DNA from: Paulownia fortunei
Lineage: Eukaryota > Streptophyta > Magnoliopsida > Lamiales > Paulowniaceae
Assembly (NCBI GenBank): GCA_019321725.1
Contig: CM033114.1
Coordinates: 15,666,278 to 15,730,277, forward strand
DNA: 64,000 nt
Direction: 5' to 3'
The position numbers and the translations under genes were made by a program. Positions within the stretch are counted from its first letter, which is position 1, and each line of letters starts with the position of its first letter. Shown piece after piece: positions 39,050 to 50,289 of the stretch. Under the pieces are notes generated by a model. It searched no databases. It saw nothing but the letters and a program-made list of their open reading frames with translations, and had not been told where the DNA came from.

Positions 39050-39489
39050 CAATATTTTCATAAGTGGATCGGTTATCAAATTGGTTTTGTTAAAATTAGC
39101 GGTTGAACCGGCGATCAAACTGATTTAATAAAAAATAATTATATTTTTTAATTTTATTATGTAAAATGATAATATAATAAATTAATTATTATGCAATATA
39201 TTTTAAATGTAAAAATAAATAAATAGCTACATAAAAAATACAAAATTCAAATAACCACATAAATATAACAAAATATCAAATTTAAACCTTTATAAAAATA
39301 AAAATAAAAATAAAAATAAAAACATAAAAATCGATCAAATCGGTTCTGGGCGATTTTGACCGATTATTGACTGGTTTGACCAGTCAAAATGATTTTTAGG
39401 TCTAACTAGACCAGATCGACCTCCGGTTCCCGATTGGACCTGTTGAACCGGTCAGTCCCGGCCGGTTCGATCCGATTTTAAAAATATTG
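39050..39489. mobile_element. hAT-type MITE, 8-bp TSD ATATGAGT
   Basis: 440 bp with terminal inverted repeats: left CAATATTTTCATAAGTGGAT, right (reverse complement) CAATATTTTTAAAATCGGAT. Identical octamers ATATGAGT lie at 39042-39049 and 39490-39497. CA-starting ends and an 8-bp duplication are the hAT pattern. The interior has an (AAAAT)n run at 39290-39325 and a run of GGTT(G)AACCGG-type motifs at 39340-39475. Confidence 0.8.
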
Positions 39490-39497
39490 ATATGAGT

Positions 39498-41873
39498 CGT
39501 AAAAAATCGTTAAGGGTGTAAGTTAATACAAAAATCCTTCAATATTCAAATCAGTTCCAGAGCAAGTAGATACAAGTTAGAAATATTGAGAGTATATATG
39601 TGCGTAATTAATTACGTACCTTTTAGTAATTAAGATTGGGGGTATTTATAGTATTGATGTGAGGGTTTTTGTAGTATATGGCCTTAGTGGCTTAGCTTAA
39701 GCATTATAGCTCAATCTTGTGTATTGGTATGAATATCATATACTTGGCCTACCGACTCTTGTATTTATTTCGGTCCATAATCCGAATGAACTTCTTAAAC
39801 TTAGCTTATTGGGCTTGTTTTGGGCCAATGTCTCAGGCAAGCCTTGCGTAGAAAGAGTTGGTCGAGAGTAGAATGTGTTTAAGAAGGAGTGTTGTTGGAT
39901 ATCATCTCTTAGGGTAAGTAGCTTGGAGTTGCATTCCTTTTTTTTTCGGAGTTAGTCATCTTGATTCATAGGTATGGAATTGACTATATTCCGTGGGGAA
40001 TATCTCCTCTAGAGGGATAGACTCACAAGCTAATGCATGTATTCATCATCGAATAATATCTCATTCGCTGAGTTGTTCAATGGCATCGCTGCCCAATTAA
40101 TGAATCGGGGGGTAAAGGGGGACGACACGCCACTTGTAGGGGTACGGGGGTATTTAATTTTGATATTGGATTTGTTGAAAAATCTTCTTCATTCTTCTCT
40201 TCTCTTTTTTTTTGATCAAGTTCTTCTTTGAGGCCTTTCGTCGAACACCTTAACCTTTAGTTGAAATATTGATAATCAAAAGGGCAAATCTCCAATTAGG
40301 ATTGGTGAGGAGGTTATGGGTAGTGTTAGTCGGCTGCTCATGTCAAATGTTGCCCGTAACAACACTTGGAACGCATGTAGCAATCCAGCGGTGGTGCTCT
40401 CCTCCACGTGTGCTCGAGTTGGCAACTCGAGTGTACCTTATCATGTTGCTATAGCTCAATTGCCTTGCCCGAGCTACGTGTTGGTGCACAAGGCAGCTCG
40501 AGCCTAGTTACATGCATTTGTCTGTTGTAGCTCGAGCTAACTGTTCTAGCTGTCTTCATTTGCTCGTAGCTTGAGCAGCCAGCTCAAGCACGGTGTGTTC
40601 AAATGCAGCTTGAGCTTCCCACTTTTGAATCCTACAACTTAAGTTTTCCCTCGCCTGTTGTGGCTATTATTTCGGGTAATCCTTTTTTAGTTGGAACTAG
40701 TGTTCATATCTCTAGTGATGTTCTTATTATTTTATCAAATGTTGTCGTGTCATCAAGTTATGCATGATCCATGTGTACACTGTTGTTGTCTATTTGTCAT
40801 CTTTGTGTCCCCTCTTTATATGATTACAACATCTGGCCAGAGGGTTAGTTCGAGTTGCTATACCAAGTCCAATGACTTAGAAGTGTTTTTTGTCCAAGGC
40901 CATAAAGGCCAATAACTCTTTATCCAATTTTGGGGTGCATCAATTGAGTCGGGTGAGGAGGTTAGCTTCTCAGGACCATCATCGTCGTCAAATTCTGGTA
41001 AGTCCGAGAGCAAGGGCATTATTTTTTTCCTTTTTAAGATCTTTTCGAGTCGATACATGTGTTGGATGCCCTCACTCATAGAAATGGAAGTCATGGTATG
41101 TGATGCATGTTTGTGTGTTGATGACCTCACATAATTTGGCCCTTTTTGTTTGTTGGTTGCATGGTTGATTTACTTAGCATTTGTAATGTTTTTACTTCTT
41201 TCTTACATCTAATGCTTTTATTTTTGTTTGCAGTTGAACAATTTGCGCAAGTTCTCAGAGTCCAGCTCTTTGTGCCCTTCTAATGGAAAGTGGGTGCTGT
41301 ATCTTTAAGGTGAGGGGAGTGGTGTTGATTGAGGTAGGACTGATGTATGTCGGAGCAAAGGAGGTGGTAGGCCTTCTTACCCACTCGAAAGGGCAACAAG
41401 CAAAGGTCGATGTTGTGTGATGTAGTTGGTCATGCTGGAGGACAACCCGATCCGAAGAGGCCTTGTGACTTTTCTTTTGCTTTTGCTCCCTATCATGGTG
41501 TGGGGAAGGGTTACTTCACCTATAAGGTGAATTAAGTTGAAAGAGTGTGGTAAGCCAATATGATATCATTTGCCTTGAGACGAAGCCTAATCGCACTATT
41601 GCAGAGGCCTTTTCGAGGGACTTAGTCTGGGTAAGTTATTCTTCTCATTTTATGTTTAGTCCATTTACGTACTTTTTTCATCGAGTTTTAGCTTGTATGC
41701 TATTAGTCACTTTCATGGTAGATATAACTATTTTGGATTTGATTACTCTGCACGAGACTTGAGCTTGCTTGTTAATTATGTGTAGGCTTGTTTTTGCTTA
41801 TGTTGAAATTGCACCACTTAGTCTCTTTATCACTTAATGCAATGGTTGTTACTCTATATTGCTCATGACGGAG
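39498..41873. other. Unidentified repeat-like segment, probably part of a gypsy element
   Basis: No host gene recognised. Several short frames on both strands (for example 40037-40231 + and 41130-40858 -) have no family I know. It lies downstream of the gag remnant at 42790-43720 in that element's direction, so it may be its decayed 3' region or LTR. It contains the palindrome cluster at 40400-40620. Confidence 0.4.
40400..40620. repeat. Cluster of AGCTCGAGC-type palindromes
   Basis: Repeated GCTCGAG or GCTTGAGC cores occur about every 25-45 bases. The best is a 19-base hairpin at 40413-40431 (CTCGAGTTG-G-CAACTCGAG). Others are GCAGCTCGAGCC (~40494), GTAGCTCGAGCTAAC (~40528), GTAGCTTGAGCAGCCAGCTC (~40566) and GCAGCTTGAGCTTC (~40605). 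Confidence 0.7.
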
Positions 41874-42380
41874 GAAGTCGGTATGACTTCTTATATTTGT
41901 GAGTTGGTAAGGCTTCTCGAGTGTGGAGGTTGGTAGGACCTCTCAAGTATGAGAGCTACTAGGGCTCCCCAAGGGTGAAGGTCGGTAAAACCTCTCAAGA
42001 GTAAGAGCCAGTATGCCTCTTCAAGTGTGGAGGTTGGTAAGACCTCTTAAGTATGGGAGCTGGTAGGGCTCCTCGAAGGTGGAGGTTGGTAAAACCTCTC
42101 AAGTATGGGAGTCGGTAGAGCTCCTCGACTTGGAGGTTGGTAGGACCTCTCAAATGGGGGAGCTGGTAGGGCTCCTCGAGAGTAGAGTTTGGTAGGACCT
42201 CTCAAGTGTAAAAGTAAATCGTGTTCCTCAAGGGTGGAGGTCAGTAGGACCTCTCAAGTAGGGAAGCCAATATGACTTCTTTAGTGAAGAAGTTGGTAGA
42301 ACCTCTAAAGTGTAGGAGCTGGTAGGGCTCCTCGATGTAGAGGTCAATAGGACCTCTATTATGGAGCCTGTAATGCTCAT
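41874..42380. repeat. Tandem array of ~20 small hairpins (~26-bp unit, ~52-bp dimer)
   Basis: Each unit has a short inverted repeat around a conserved GGTAG-like loop. The stem sequence differs between units, but its two arms change together: GAAGTC-GGTAT-GACTTC (41874), GAGGT-TGGTAGG-ACCTC (~41927), GGAGC-TGGTAGG-GCTCC (~42057) and again at ~42110-42175. Two stem types alternate, so the higher-order period is about 52 bp. A few units (near 42210 and 42375) have imperfect stems. Read in any frame the array has stops, so it is not a protein repeat. Confidence 0.85.
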
Positions 42381-42789
42381 TAAGTGTGTCATCTCAAGGG
42401 GAGCCCTTTTGATTGCCCAGAGTTAAGCGTATGTTAACCTCAATGGGTATTTGGATATCTTAAGATGTATTTTGCCTTTGACCTCGAGAGAAGTTGAGTT
42501 GTGGGACTCTAGGGTCGCGACATTGCTAGAATATTGTTCAGTATAGCATGAGGCATATGAACAGAGGTAGTAAGACATAGGGAATTTATTTTATTAACGT
42601 AGAAACAAGTTTGCAAGTAAAGTAAGTTGTTGCCTCTTGGGGCGTGACAACGTAATGATCTAAGAAATAAAACTACTAGCCTTATCAGGCGTAATTGAAA
42701 AAATAGATTAACTAGTGGCCCTCATGGGCATAACTAAATCAAAATAAACTAAGTGTCTCTACAACGTCACTATTAGTAGATTTTGCCTG

Positions 42790-43720
42790 TAGGGCCTCAA
42801 GAGATGACTTCTATCACTTCCACAATTGAAAAGTTATCATCATTGTATTTTTTCTTGCCTCTACTGGGATGTTCTCTGGATGAGTTATAAGTCTTGGGGC
42901 ATTAGTTTGGAGTGACGATGGTTGCCTTCAGCTTCATCAATGTACTCCATCAGATTGGCATTCCGAATAAGCCTCTGACCTCATTCTTCAAGTGGTGGCA
43001 CTCCTCTAGTGTGTGCTCGTAGTCCTAGTGGAAGTGACAATACTTGTCAAATTTCATCCGCTTTGGATTTTCTCTCATTGGTTGGGATGGTTAAACTAAC
43101 CCCTGTTGCTCAACAACTACTAATATCTCTATTTGTCTAGCGTTGAGGAGAGTGAAATAAGTGTAGATTGATGATGGTCCATGTCTTCTCTCATTGTTCC
43201 TCTTTACCTAAACTCTTTCTCCTTCTTTGTTCTTCATCTTTCCATAAACACTTATCTTAGTAGTCTTATCTATCGGGATATACTTCTTTGCTCGAGCTAA
43301 GAGCTCATCCAACATAGTCGGGGGTCTCCTGGCAATTGACTCCTTGAATCTTCCATGATGAAGGTTTTGTTGCATGATGCTAGCAAGCAGCACGAAGCAT
43401 TATACGAACTCGCGGAGTGGCACCTCATCCTTTTGGGTGATTATGAACAAGTATGCAGCTATCTTTAGGTACTTATGGTTAATGGGTGATTATGCTCCCA
43501 TCGGGCTTGTTGATTGAACTAAGTTAATGCCTACTTAGACAAAGTAGTCAAAAAAATCTTACAGTACGCATCATTCAAGTCATACATTTATGCTTTGGCG
43601 TAGAACTTGTTGAGATGCTATTATGGATCACTAGTTCTATCAAATTTGATGAGGCTAGCTATCTTTACTCCAACTAAAAGGGACTCAGCCAAGATAATGG
43701 TAAGTGTTGGTCGCGCAAAT
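42790..43720 (-). pseudogene. Tat-like Ty3/gypsy gag remnant
   Basis: On minus, blocks read IASLIKFDRTSDP near 43660, PINHKYLKIAAYLFIITQKD and VPLREFV near 43430, and LHHGRFKESIARRPPTMLDE then LLARAKKYIP near 43300. A knuckle-like CHFH.DYEHTLEECHHLKNE follows near 43030. This matches the gag of Tat/Ogre-type gypsy elements. Frames are broken by stops. Neither protease nor pol is recognised next to it: leftward lies the hairpin array, rightward the scaffold gap. Confidence 0.8.
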
Positions 43721-43941
43721 AGAAATCCTCATTTTGGTCATTCGAACCTGCTAGGTGAACAGGTGCCATGGTATGTTTCATCTTAGTCTCCTCTCATTGC
43801 TTTGTACGATCTTCGGGCGGGGATCTATGGCTGCTCGCTTTCTCATGAGTGTTGGTCACTATGCTCGTAGGGCATCATACCTTACCTCAATCCTTACGAG
43901 AGCTGAAGTTGAACCTTAGCTTCTACGAGATGATTGAGGGG

Positions 43942-44041
43942 NNNNNNNNNNNNNNNNNNNNNNNNNNNNNNNNNNNNNNNNNNNNNNNNNNNNNNNNNNN
44001 NNNNNNNNNNNNNNNNNNNNNNNNNNNNNNNNNNNNNNNNN
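43942..44041. other. Assembly gap (100 N)
   Basis: Exactly 100 N, the conventional mark for a gap of unknown size. The missing terminal exon of the neighbouring 5'-nucleotidase gene would be expected here or in the unseen part of the gap. Confidence 0.99.
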
Positions 44042-44969
44042 TACGGCAAAAAATGATAAATGACACAGAAAATACTTGACTGTCCATTGGAAAACAGATA
44101 TCCTCTCTCTAAGAAACTATAATGTGGACTAAGATTTGGAAGACAGAAGAATCCACAGGTCCAGTAGAAACACTGACTTTAGCAAGGTGTCTCGAAGTTG
44201 ACGAGGCACTAAGCAACAAAAAATAACAATTGGAACCAGAAAGCTCATCTGAATATAGCAACAACTAAGTTATACGTATAGCACTTTCAATATGTAGTAT
44301 AGCTTTCAGAGAGAGAACATTAAAGCTGATTCTTTTAGTTTTCAACAAAAGGCACATAGCCTACCATGAAAAAGATAATGAGTTACCCCACACTCTAATA
44401 TTTCGCCAGTATCACTTTTTACTAATATTGATAACTGGAGTTAAATTTTTGTCATACAAGCCAATGCAGAAAGCACCAGATAGTGCTACCTTGCATAGCT
44501 ATGATGCCTCTTTAAATTAAAATTTATTTGAAACTTGCTAGGTCTCATGAAAAAGACAAACAAATTCAAATAAAGATAAAGAAGTTGTATTTCCAAAACA
44601 AAAAATAAAAAATAAAAAAAATTGAGTAGATAAAAGAGTAGGTTCAAAAAGGTAGTGGGATAATTAAAACCAACTTGGTGCTTGGGGCTTGAGAAATCAC
44701 CTCTAGCACAGAGAATTTTGAGCAACACAATTAAAACAGGTTAAGAATTATTCAAAAATCTAGTAACAGAGAAATTAAACTGACATCAAGATCCCCCCAA
44801 AAAATTAAGAAAATGAAGAACAAGAAGATCAAAACTAAAGAATGAGATTTAACATGTCAAATTAACAAAATTGAACCAAGTCAAGTCATGACATCAACTC
44901 AAATCTAAACAAACATTTCACTTTAGCAGGGTCACATCACACCCTAAGTTGTGTTGGTTTTCTTTATTA
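44042..44969 (-). other. Intron-like sequence of the 5'-nucleotidase gene
   Basis: No coding segment matching the expected nucleotidase C-terminus could be found on minus, and no other gene. AT-rich, with an A-rich run at 44600-44625. Most likely the last intron of the gene, between the copia insertion and the gap. Confidence 0.5.
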
Positions 44970-45307
44970 TTACGTGTTGGAAAGTTTAATTTATTTTCTT
45001 GTTATTATGAAAGATATTTGACTTATCATAAAAAGATTTGGTAAGTCTCTGATATATGAAAATATCTTGGATCCTTATCTATCTCTAGGATTTAGTTTTG
45101 TATTCAGTTTCCTAGTTTTTTAGGCTTTCTTTTTCTGTTTTTTCTACAGCATATTGGGGCATATAAATACCCGTTGTTACTATAACTCAGTGATTGAATT
45201 TACCACATTTCTTATGCATGTAAATCTGTGTTTCCGCATGGTATCAGAGCCAGCGCCAGCGGCTTCTTATTTTGCCATTCTATTTTTTTATTCCCTGCTG
45301 CACTTTG

Positions 45308-46255
45308 ATGGCTGAAATAGCCAAGGTGAATGAGAGGAATTCTACCTCTTTGAATTCGGGAACAACCAATGTTAATTCGGCTACTCCGAACATGGTTGGT
45401 TCCGATAATTCCCCTGTACAATTTACCAAATTGAATGGAAAAAACTATTTGGAGTGGCTAATCAATCAAGCTTATTATAGATGGTAAAGGAAAGCTTGGT
45501 CATCTAACAGGAGAAACAAATAAACCAGCAGAGATGATCCAACATGGAGAGCTTGGAGATCAGAGAATTCTTTGGTAATGTCCTGGCTTATTAATTTGAT
45601 GGAACCCTCAACTGGGAAGACAAGCATGTTTTTAAAGACTGCAAAAGAAGTCTGGGAAGCTGTTCGAGAGACCTATTCAGACCTTGAGAACTCTTCTCAG
45701 ATTTATAAGTTGAAAACCCGACTATGGCAATGTAAGCAAGGAGTTCGTGAGGTTGTTGATTTTTATAATGAAGTTAAATCTCTTTGGCAGGAACTAGATT
45801 TATGTTATGAACAAGATTGGAAATGCCCTGGAGACAATGCTCGCTATATGAAGAGGATGGAGGACGACAGAGTTTATACGTTTCTTGCAGGACTCAACAA
45901 AAGCCTTGATGATGTTCGTGGAAGGATCCTTGGCCGTAGACCTCTTCTCAATTTACGTGAAGTATTTGCAGAGGTTAGATGTAAAGAGGCTCGACGAAAA
46001 GTTATGACGGGGGAGATACAGGCTGCTGAGGCTTCAACACTTGTTACAAAAAATAATTCTCAACCACAGTTCGGACAACCACGACATAACAAAAAAGGAG
46101 AGAAAGTTTGGTGTGATCATTGTCACAAGCCAAGGCACACAAGAGAGACTGCTGGGAGATTCATGGAAAACCCCCAAATTGGAAGCCAAGATCATATAAT
46201 CGTGACAATAAGGCTTATCAAACTGGGATAGATGAACATATTGATAGAAATTCAA
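45308..46255 (+). pseudogene. Copia gag (UBN2-type)
   Basis: ATG at 45308 (MAEIAKVNERN) with PVQFTKLNGKNYLEW, then a break near 45485. The frame 45572-46231 continues with LKTAKEVWEAVRETYSD, IYKLKTRLWQCKQGVREV, FYNEVKSLWQELD and FLAGLNKSLDDVRGRILGR, the copia gag core. A zinc knuckle CDHCHKPRHTRET follows near 46115, but the last Cys is not in frame. One or more frameshifts separate the parts, so no full polyprotein is made. Confidence 0.88.
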
Positions 46256-46269
46256 TAGGAGTAACTTCT

Positions 46270-49200
46270 GAAACTGCCCCTTTATAATTGGATCACCTGT
46301 ATAAACTTTTGCAATCTACACAGGTTTCAAATAATGTGAATGCTTCATGTTCTTTAGTACAAAAGGGTAACATTTTTCTTCCTAGAGTCCTTAGTGTATA
46401 TTCTGTTTCTAATTATCCTTGGATCATTGATTCGGGTGCAACTGATCATATGACCGAGTGTTCTAGATTGTTTCTCACATATAATCCTTGTGTAGGAAAT
46501 CAAAAGGTCAAAATTGCTAATGATTCATTCTCTGCCGTTGCAGGGAAAGATTCAGTAGCAATCTCAAAAAATCTTGTTTTACATAATGTCCTTCATGTTC
46601 CCAATCTTTCATGTAATCTATTATCTGTCAGTAAACAAACCCAAGATCTAGAATGCTTTGCTAAATTTTAGCCGACACACTGTGTTTTCCAGGATATGAA
46701 CTCGAGGAAGATGATTGGCAGTGCTAAAGGAAACCACGGCGTTCACTTCTTTGATGATGACAATTCCAAGTATGGGCAATCTCAACGTACTGTACATGGA
46801 TTATTTTCTTTAGATAACAATGATGTTATGATTTGGCATTTTCGTTTAGGACATCCAAATTTTCAGTATTTAAAGCTTTTGTTTCCAGATTTATTTTGTA
46901 ATAAAGATCCCTCTTCATTTATGTGTGAAATTTGTCAAATTGTAAAACATCATCATGCATCTTTTCCTATTCAACAGTATAAACCTTCAAAACCTTTTTC
47001 ACTAATCCATAGTGACATTTGGGGTCCTTGTAAAGCCTCAACAAATTCAGGGAAAAAATGGTTTCTAACATTTAAAGATGATCATTCCAGAATTTGTTGG
47101 GTTTATCTTTTAAAGGAGAAATCAGATACTATACAAATTTTTCAGAATTTCTATAATTTGATTGAAACACAATTTCAAGAGAAAATTCAGATTTTTTTAA
47201 GTGATAATGGAAAAGAATATTTCAATCATATCCTTGGAAATTTCTTTCCTGAAAAAGGGGTAATTCATCAAAGCTCCTGTACAGAAACACCTCAACAAAA
47301 TGGTGCAGAAAGGAAAAATAGACATCTCCTTAAAGTAGCTAGGTCTTTAATGTTTACTACTAAAGTACCTAAATACTTATGGGGAGAGGCTGTCCTAACT
47401 CTGCTGCCTATTTAATTAATAGGATGCCCTCAAGAATCCTGAATCTTCAAACACCAGTGGATGTGTTCAAAAGATTTTTTCCAAAAACCAGATTAGTATC
47501 TGATCTTCCTTTAAATTTTTTTGGATGTGTTGCTTTTGTGCATTTGCATACTCATAATAAATTAGATCTAAGAGCTTTAAAATGTGTTTTTGTTGGTCAT
47601 TCTTCAACTCAAAAAGGATATCGTTGTTTTCATCCTCAATCAAGAAAATATTTTGTAACAATGGATGTCACCTTTTTTGAAAATCGAAATTTCTTTGAGG
47701 GGACGATGAAGACTCGGTATTTTTTGAATCTGAATTCCAATCATATTCTTCGAATCCAAATCATAACCCCACTCTTGTTTTGGACCCCACATTAATTTCG
47801 GATTCTACTCCAAGTTCGAAAGTAGATCAACACACTCTGGAAATTGAGAATAATCCAAGGAAAGAGAAAGAGCTTGTTGTTTATACAAGGAAAAATCAAA
47901 ATCAAAGTGTTGAAGACAACGTGATCAAGCAAGTTCAAGAATCTAACTCGAGTTCACATCCTGCTTCTAGTCCATTTCATTCACAAAGACCAGGTACTGA
48001 GTTTGATTCTTTTGAACTTGATTACCTTGAGTCCTTAGATCTTCTAATAGCTCTTAGGAAAGGTGTTAGATCTTGTACTAAGCATCCAGTTTCTAGATAT
48101 GTCTCTTATGAAAATTTATCTTCATCTTTCTCTGCCTTTATCTCACAATTATCCATTGTAGACATACCTAAGAATATACATGATGCTCTAGAGGTTCCTG
48201 AATGGAAGGGTGCTATTTTGGAAGAGATGTGTGCACTTGATAAGAATGCAACATGGGAGATGATTTTCCAAGAGGAAAGACTCTTGTTGGATGTAAATGG
48301 GTCTTTACGGTTAAATTTAAGTCAGATCGGTCTTTAGAGCAATATAAGGCAAGATTGGTGGCTAAAGGTTTTACTCAAACATATGGGATTGATTATCAAG
48401 AGACATTAGCTCCCGTAGCAAAGTTGAATATAGTCCGAGTTCTCTTATCTATTGCAGCTAATCTTGATTGGCCATTGTATCAAGTAGATGTAAAAAATAC
48501 ATTTCTTAATGGAAATCTAGAATAAGAGGTTTATATGGAGGCTCCACCTGGTTTTAAAAATTCTTTTGGTGGAAATGTGTGTCGTTTGAAAAAGTCTTTA
48601 TATGGATTAAAGCAGTTCCCTTGAGCTTGGTTTGAAAGATTTACAAATTTAGTAAAGAAACAAGGATATTCAAAGAGTCAAACAGATCATACTATGTTTG
48701 TGAAGCATTCTAGAGGTAATAAAGTTGCAATTTTAATTATTTATGTTGATGATATTGTTCTTATAGGGAATGATGAAGATGAGATAGGTAGACTAAAAGG
48801 ATGCTTAGCCAAAGAATTTGAAATTAAAGACTTGGGGATTCTTAGATATTTTCTAGGAATGGAGGTTGCTAGATCAAAGAAAGGTATTGTGGTCTCACAA
48901 CGAAAGTATATTCTTGATCTTTTGAAGGAGACAGAGATGAGTGGAAATAGACCCAGTGATACTCCAATGGACCCGAATAAGAAGTTAGGAAAGAATTATG
49001 GTGGAGCTCCAGTTGAAAAAGGGAGATATCAATGTCTTGTTGGGAAACTAATCTATCTATCTCACACAAGACCTGATATTGCCTTTGCTGTAAGTGTAGT
49101 TAGTCAATTTATACATACTCCATATGAAGAACATCTTGATGCTGTTTATCAAATTTTGAGATATCTTAAGAGTACTCTAGGCTTGGGATTAATGTTCAAG

Positions 49201-49674
49201 AAAAATGTAGAACGGAATATTGAAGTTTTTACTGATGCAGATTGGGCAGGATCTCTTACAGATAGAAGGTCAACATCTGGATATTGTACATACTTATGGG
49301 GTAATCTTGTTACTTGGAAAAGTAAGAAACAAAATGTGGTTGCCCGAAGTAGTGCTGAAGCCGAATTTCGAGCTATGGCTAATGGAGTTTGTGAAATAAT
49401 TTGGCTGAAGAGGATTCTAGAAGAACTGAAGCTTGATGTGGAGAATCCTATGAAACTGTTCTGTGACAACAATGCTGCCATAAGTATTGCAAACAATCCT
49501 GTTCAACATGATCGCACTAGACACGTGGAGGTTGACAGGCATTTCATCAAGGAGAAGCTTGAAAGCGGAGAGTTATGCATGCCATTTGTTACTTCTAAGC
49601 AACAAACAATAGAAATCTTGACAAAGAGGTTGTTTCGTTCTAATTTTAAAGTCTTAATTGGCAAGCTGGCATGA
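46270..49674 (+). pseudogene. Copia pol: protease, integrase, RT, RNase H
   Basis: Protease: WIIDSGATDHMTECSRLF (46420). GAG-pre-integrase: MIWHFRLGHPNFQYLKLLFP (46830). Integrase catalytic acids: HSDIWGPC (47010), FLSDNGKEYF (47200) and NGAERKNR (47300). [27 protein letters not shown] and LIIYVDDIVLIGN (48735). RNase H: FTDADWAGSLTDRRSTSGYC (49230), SSAEAEFRAMA, FCDNNAAISIA and RHVEVDRHFIKEKL. Breaks: a stop after the C-terminal integrase at about 47415 with the frame regained at 47379, shifts near 47780 and 48253-48337, TAA at about 48523, and TGA for Arg at about 48622. The element is not autonomous despite its fairly young LTRs. Confidence 0.93.
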
Positions 49675-49973
49675 TTAATATCTATGCGCCAACTTGAGGG
49701 GGGGTGTTGGAAAGTTTAATTTATTTTCTTGTTATTATGAAAGATATTTGACTTATCATAAAAAGATCTGGTAAGTCTCTGATATATGAAAATATCTAGG
49801 ATCCTTATCTATCTCTAGGATTTAGTTTTGTATTCAGTTTCCTAGTTTTTTAGGCTTTCTTTTTCTGTTTTTTCTACAGCATATTGGGGTATATAAATAC
49901 CCTTTGTTACTATAACTCAGTGATTGAATTTACCACATTTCTTATTCATGCAAATCTGTGTTTCCGCATTATG

Positions 49974-50289
49974 TTTTTCATTTGACTAAATACGTAGGAA
50001 AAACTAGCCCAAAAGACGCAAACAATCGAAGACAACGAATTGACGAAGAATCAAACTGAATAAGTTCAACATCAAAATGTAATCATATAGAGGTTTAGTA
50101 ACTTATGGATTCATGACTTAGTAAATATTTTCCATTTTTATTCAAATATTATAGCATTCTAATTCTCTTCCGATGATGATTAAAATTAAAATTTTAGGGT
50201 GCCAATACCATCTACATGCTCGTCACACATGTTTAGCAATGTAGATGCAGCATACTTCGTGATTGCTTTCATGGGTACTTATCACTTAC
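49974..50289 (-). other. Intron sequence between copia and exon 8
   Basis: No coding content. Contains the splice donor GTAAGTG read on minus directly at 50289. Confidence 0.7.

Larger units (their letters stand above)
44975..49968 (+). mobile_element. Ty1/copia element, ~5 kb, identical-length 264-bp LTRs
   Basis: LTRs 44975-45238 and 49705-49968 start TGTTGGAAAG and end TTTCCGCA, and differ at 6 of 264 positions by my count. Flanks are TTACG (44970-44974) and TTATG (49969-49973), one transition apart. The primer site TGGTATCAGAGC (45239-45250, tRNA-iMet type) and polypurine tract AACTTGAGGGGGGG (49691-49704) are intact. A TATAAATA box lies in each LTR (~45162). The size, short LTRs and single polyprotein suggest the Ale/Retrofit group. 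It lies antisense within the 5'-nucleotidase gene. Confidence 0.93.

Noticed and set aside
41222..41300. Intron-exon border (TTTTTGTTTGCAG) of a possible host gene on plus
   Set aside because: No family could be recognised in the following bases and the surroundings are gypsy-like; a chance acceptor is more likely.
48869..49496. Open frames on minus of 66 and 115 aa
   Set aside because: Antisense shadows of the copia RNase H region.
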